From: Christensenella sp. UBA4263
Lineage (GTDB): Bacteria; Bacillota; Clostridia; Christensenellales; Aristaeellaceae
Assembly (NCBI GenBank): GCA_002395225.1
Contig: DGWH01000123.1
Span: 1-15,486, forward strand
DNA: 15,486 bases
Direction of reading: 5' to 3'
Positions 14,010 through 15,486 of the stretch are shown here, piece by piece (within the stretch, counting starts at the first letter, position 1; each line of letters begins with the position of its first letter). The notes below the pieces were generated by a model that was not told the origin of the DNA, ran no database searches, and was given only the letters and a program-made list of their open reading frames with translations. The position numbers and the translations under genes are program-made.

Positions 14010-15486
14010 TGAATGAGAATAAAGTCAATGAAACTCATGAGAGAACCGGAAGCCTGCGCCGCCGTCGTGATTATCTGGGGAAGACGGGAGAGGAACAGCC
14101 CCATGTCTGCAGACCTGGCAGGGAGAGAAACCAGCCTGCAACCTGTACATCCGAGGGTGAAACAGGCAGGACCGTGTGCATCATTTGCGGACGGGTCCTG
14201 AAAGAAGGAATTCGAATTCCGCCTCTGGGTCATACATGGACAATGACTGAGGGAATTGAGCCCACCTGTTCGGAGGAGGGCGTTGAGCCCGGCATCATCT
14301 GTTCGGTTTGCGGCCAATATCAGAAAGAGCCGAAACACATTCCGAAACTCTATCATGATCTGGTCATCGACAGGGAAATACAGCCCACCTGCACTTCGGA
14401 GGGAAAGACAGAAGGATCTCATTGTGCAAGATGCGGTGAGGTTTTTATCCGACAGAGAGCGATTCCAGCCACGGGACATACGGAAGCCATAGATGAGGCG
14501 GTAGAACCAACCTGCACAGAGATCGGCCTGACAAAAGGAAAACATTGCAGCGTCTGCGGGGAGGTCCTGGTGGCCCAGCAGGAAATTCCTGCCAGGGGGC
14601 ACGTGGAGGTTATTGACGAGGCAGTTGAACCGACCTGCACCGAACCTGGCCTGACGGAGGGAAAGCACTGCAGCGTCTGCGGTGCGGTTCTTGTATCACA
14701 GAAAGAGGTTCCGGCTAAGGGGCACGTGGAGGTTATCGACGAGGCAGTTGAACCGACCTGTACAGAGATCGGCCTGACGGAGGGAAAGCACTGCAGTGTC
14801 TGTGGTGCCGTGCTGGTGGCTCAGGAAGAAATCCCGGCAAAGGGGCACGTAGAGGTTATCGACGAAGCAGTTGAACCGACCTGCACGGAAACCGGCCTGA
14901 CGGAAGGAAAGCATTGCAGCGTCTGCGGTACGGTTTTTGTATCCCAGGAAGAGATACCAGCCAAAGGACACGTGGAGGTTATCGACGAAGCAGTAGAACC
15001 TACCTGCACCGAACCTGGACTAACAGAAGGAAAACACTGCAGCGTCTGTGGTACCGTGCTGGTGGCCCAGAAAGAAATCCCGGCTAAAGGACATGTGGAG
15101 GTTATCGACGAGGCAGTTGAACCAACATGCACGGAAACCGGACTGACGGAAGGAAAGCACTGCAGTGTTTGTGGTGCTGTGCTGGTGGCTCAGGAGGAAA
15201 TCCCGGCCAAGGGACATGTGGAGGTCATTGACGAGGCAGTAGAACCGACCTGCACAGAGCCTGGCCTGACAGAAGGAAAGCACTGCAGTGTCTGCGGGAC
15301 TGTGTTGGTGGAGCAGAAAGAGATTCCTGCCAAGGGGCACGTGGAGGTCATTGACGAGGCAGTTGAACCGACCTGCACGGGAACCGGCCTGACAGAAGGA
15401 AAGCACTGCAGTGTCTGTGGGACTGTGCTGGTAGCTCAGAAGGAGATCCCGGCCAAGGGGCACGTGGAGGTTATCGACGAAGCAGT
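14006..15486 (+). CDS. Cys-rich 41-residue-repeat protein (3' end beyond window)
   Basis: ATG 14006 follows GAGAGG (about 13994-13999) by six bases; a second ATG is at 14009. The frame stays open to the window end, so 493 codons are visible. The N-terminus (MMNENKVNETHERTGSLRRR) is polar and basic, with no signal peptide or membrane segment. From residue 45 there are eleven units of exactly 41 residues, with the pattern PTCTE-x-GLTEGKHCSVCG then VLVAQ-x-EIPAKGH and VEVIDEAVE. Each unit has three Cys and conserved His, which could bind zinc or form disulfides. The first three units are diverged; units 4-11 are nearly identical. Similar Cys-rich repeats are common in large, usually secreted or surface, proteins of gut Firmicutes, and lack of an export signal here is unusual. 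A signal could only be regained if the true start were elsewhere, but a stop lies in frame at 13955. Confidence 0.85.
   Translation, partial: MMNENKVNETHERTGSLRRRRDYLGKTGEEQPHVCRPGRERNQPATCTSEGETGRTVCIICGRVLKEGIRIPPLGHTWTMTEGIEPTCSEEGVEPGIICSVCGQYQKEPKHIPKLYHDLVIDREIQPTCTSEGKTEGSHCARCGEVFIRQRAIPATGHTEAIDEAVEPTCTEIGLTKGKHCSVCGEVLVAQQEIPARGHVEVIDEAVEPTCTEPGLTEGKHCSVCGAVLVSQKEVPAKGHVEVIDEAVEPTCTEIGLTEGKHCSVCGAVLVAQEEIPAKGHVEVIDEAVEPTCTETGLTEGKHCSVCGTVFVSQEEIPAKGHVEVIDEAVEPTCTEPGLTEGKHCSVCGTVLVAQKEIPAKGHVEVIDEAVEPTCTETGLTEGKHCSVCGAVLVAQEEIPAKGHVEVIDEAVEPTCTEPGLTEGKHCSVCGTVLVEQKEIPAKGHVEVIDEAVEPTCTGTGLTEGKHCSVCGTVLVAQKEIPAKGHVEVIDEA
14138..15486 (+). repeat. Tandem 123-bp repeats encoding the Cys-rich units
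   Basis: Units start at 14138 and every 123 bases after (14261, 14384, 14507 and so on to 15368), with no indels. Units from 14507 onward are highly similar at the DNA level and differ mainly by a few synonymous changes and by the residue before GLTEG (Pro, Ile or Thr). The pattern suggests recent expansion by unequal recombination. The array continues past the window edge. Confidence 0.92.

Noticed and set aside
13583..14668. Long minus-strand open frame (361 codons) and further minus-strand frames to 15463
   Set aside because: They are antisense shadows of the Cys-repeat gene; the + strand frame has a ribosome binding site, regular Cys/His spacing and a repeat-wide consistent pattern.

Overview
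The window looks like accessory DNA from a low-to-mid GC Bacillota, probably an uncultured gut or rumen Clostridia or Erysipelotrichia relative. Evidence for this is the consistent AGGAGG-type ribosome binding sites, the standard use of TGA as a stop, and a long 41-residue Cys-repeat protein of a kind common in that group. This placement is inference; there is no rRNA or tRNA marker. All convincing genes lie on the + strand.

Region 1 (1-7685) is a tight three-gene cluster. It starts with the C-terminal part of a UvrD/HelD-like superfamily 1 helicase, cut by the window edge. Next is a giant 1856-residue protein with an N-terminal coiled coil, two acidic linkers and a C-terminal STAND/ORC-like AAA ATPase. 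The third gene starts directly at the giant protein's stop codon; its product of about 327 residues ends in an RNxxxH motif typical of HEPN ribonucleases. Helicase, large sensor-like ATPase and HEPN-like protein together look like an undescribed defence or toxin-type system. This is the best candidate in the window for something new.

Region 2 (7686-9444) holds a strong hairpin, then a gene for a zinc-ribbon protein. That gene has a good ribosome binding site but is broken by two in-frame TGA codons, each where a zinc-ligand Cys is expected, and by a one-base frameshift. An intact HNH endonuclease gene follows.

Region 3 (9445-12063) is a 435-base spacer with several inverted repeats, then a 727-residue protein with an N-terminal helix-turn-helix and C-terminal TPR-like helices. 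It may be a regulator acting on those sites.

Region 4 (12064-13334) has no intact gene. It contains four copies of a roughly 80-base repeat carrying a covarying hairpin, minus-strand scraps of a decayed and partly duplicated small gene, and a possible + strand gene tail.

Region 5 (13335-15486) encodes a small 127-residue hypothetical protein, then a leader with a perfect extended -10 promoter and a possible short coupled ORF. Last is a Cys-rich protein with eleven visible 41-residue repeats that runs off the right edge. Decay, repeats and accessory genes together suggest a genomic island.
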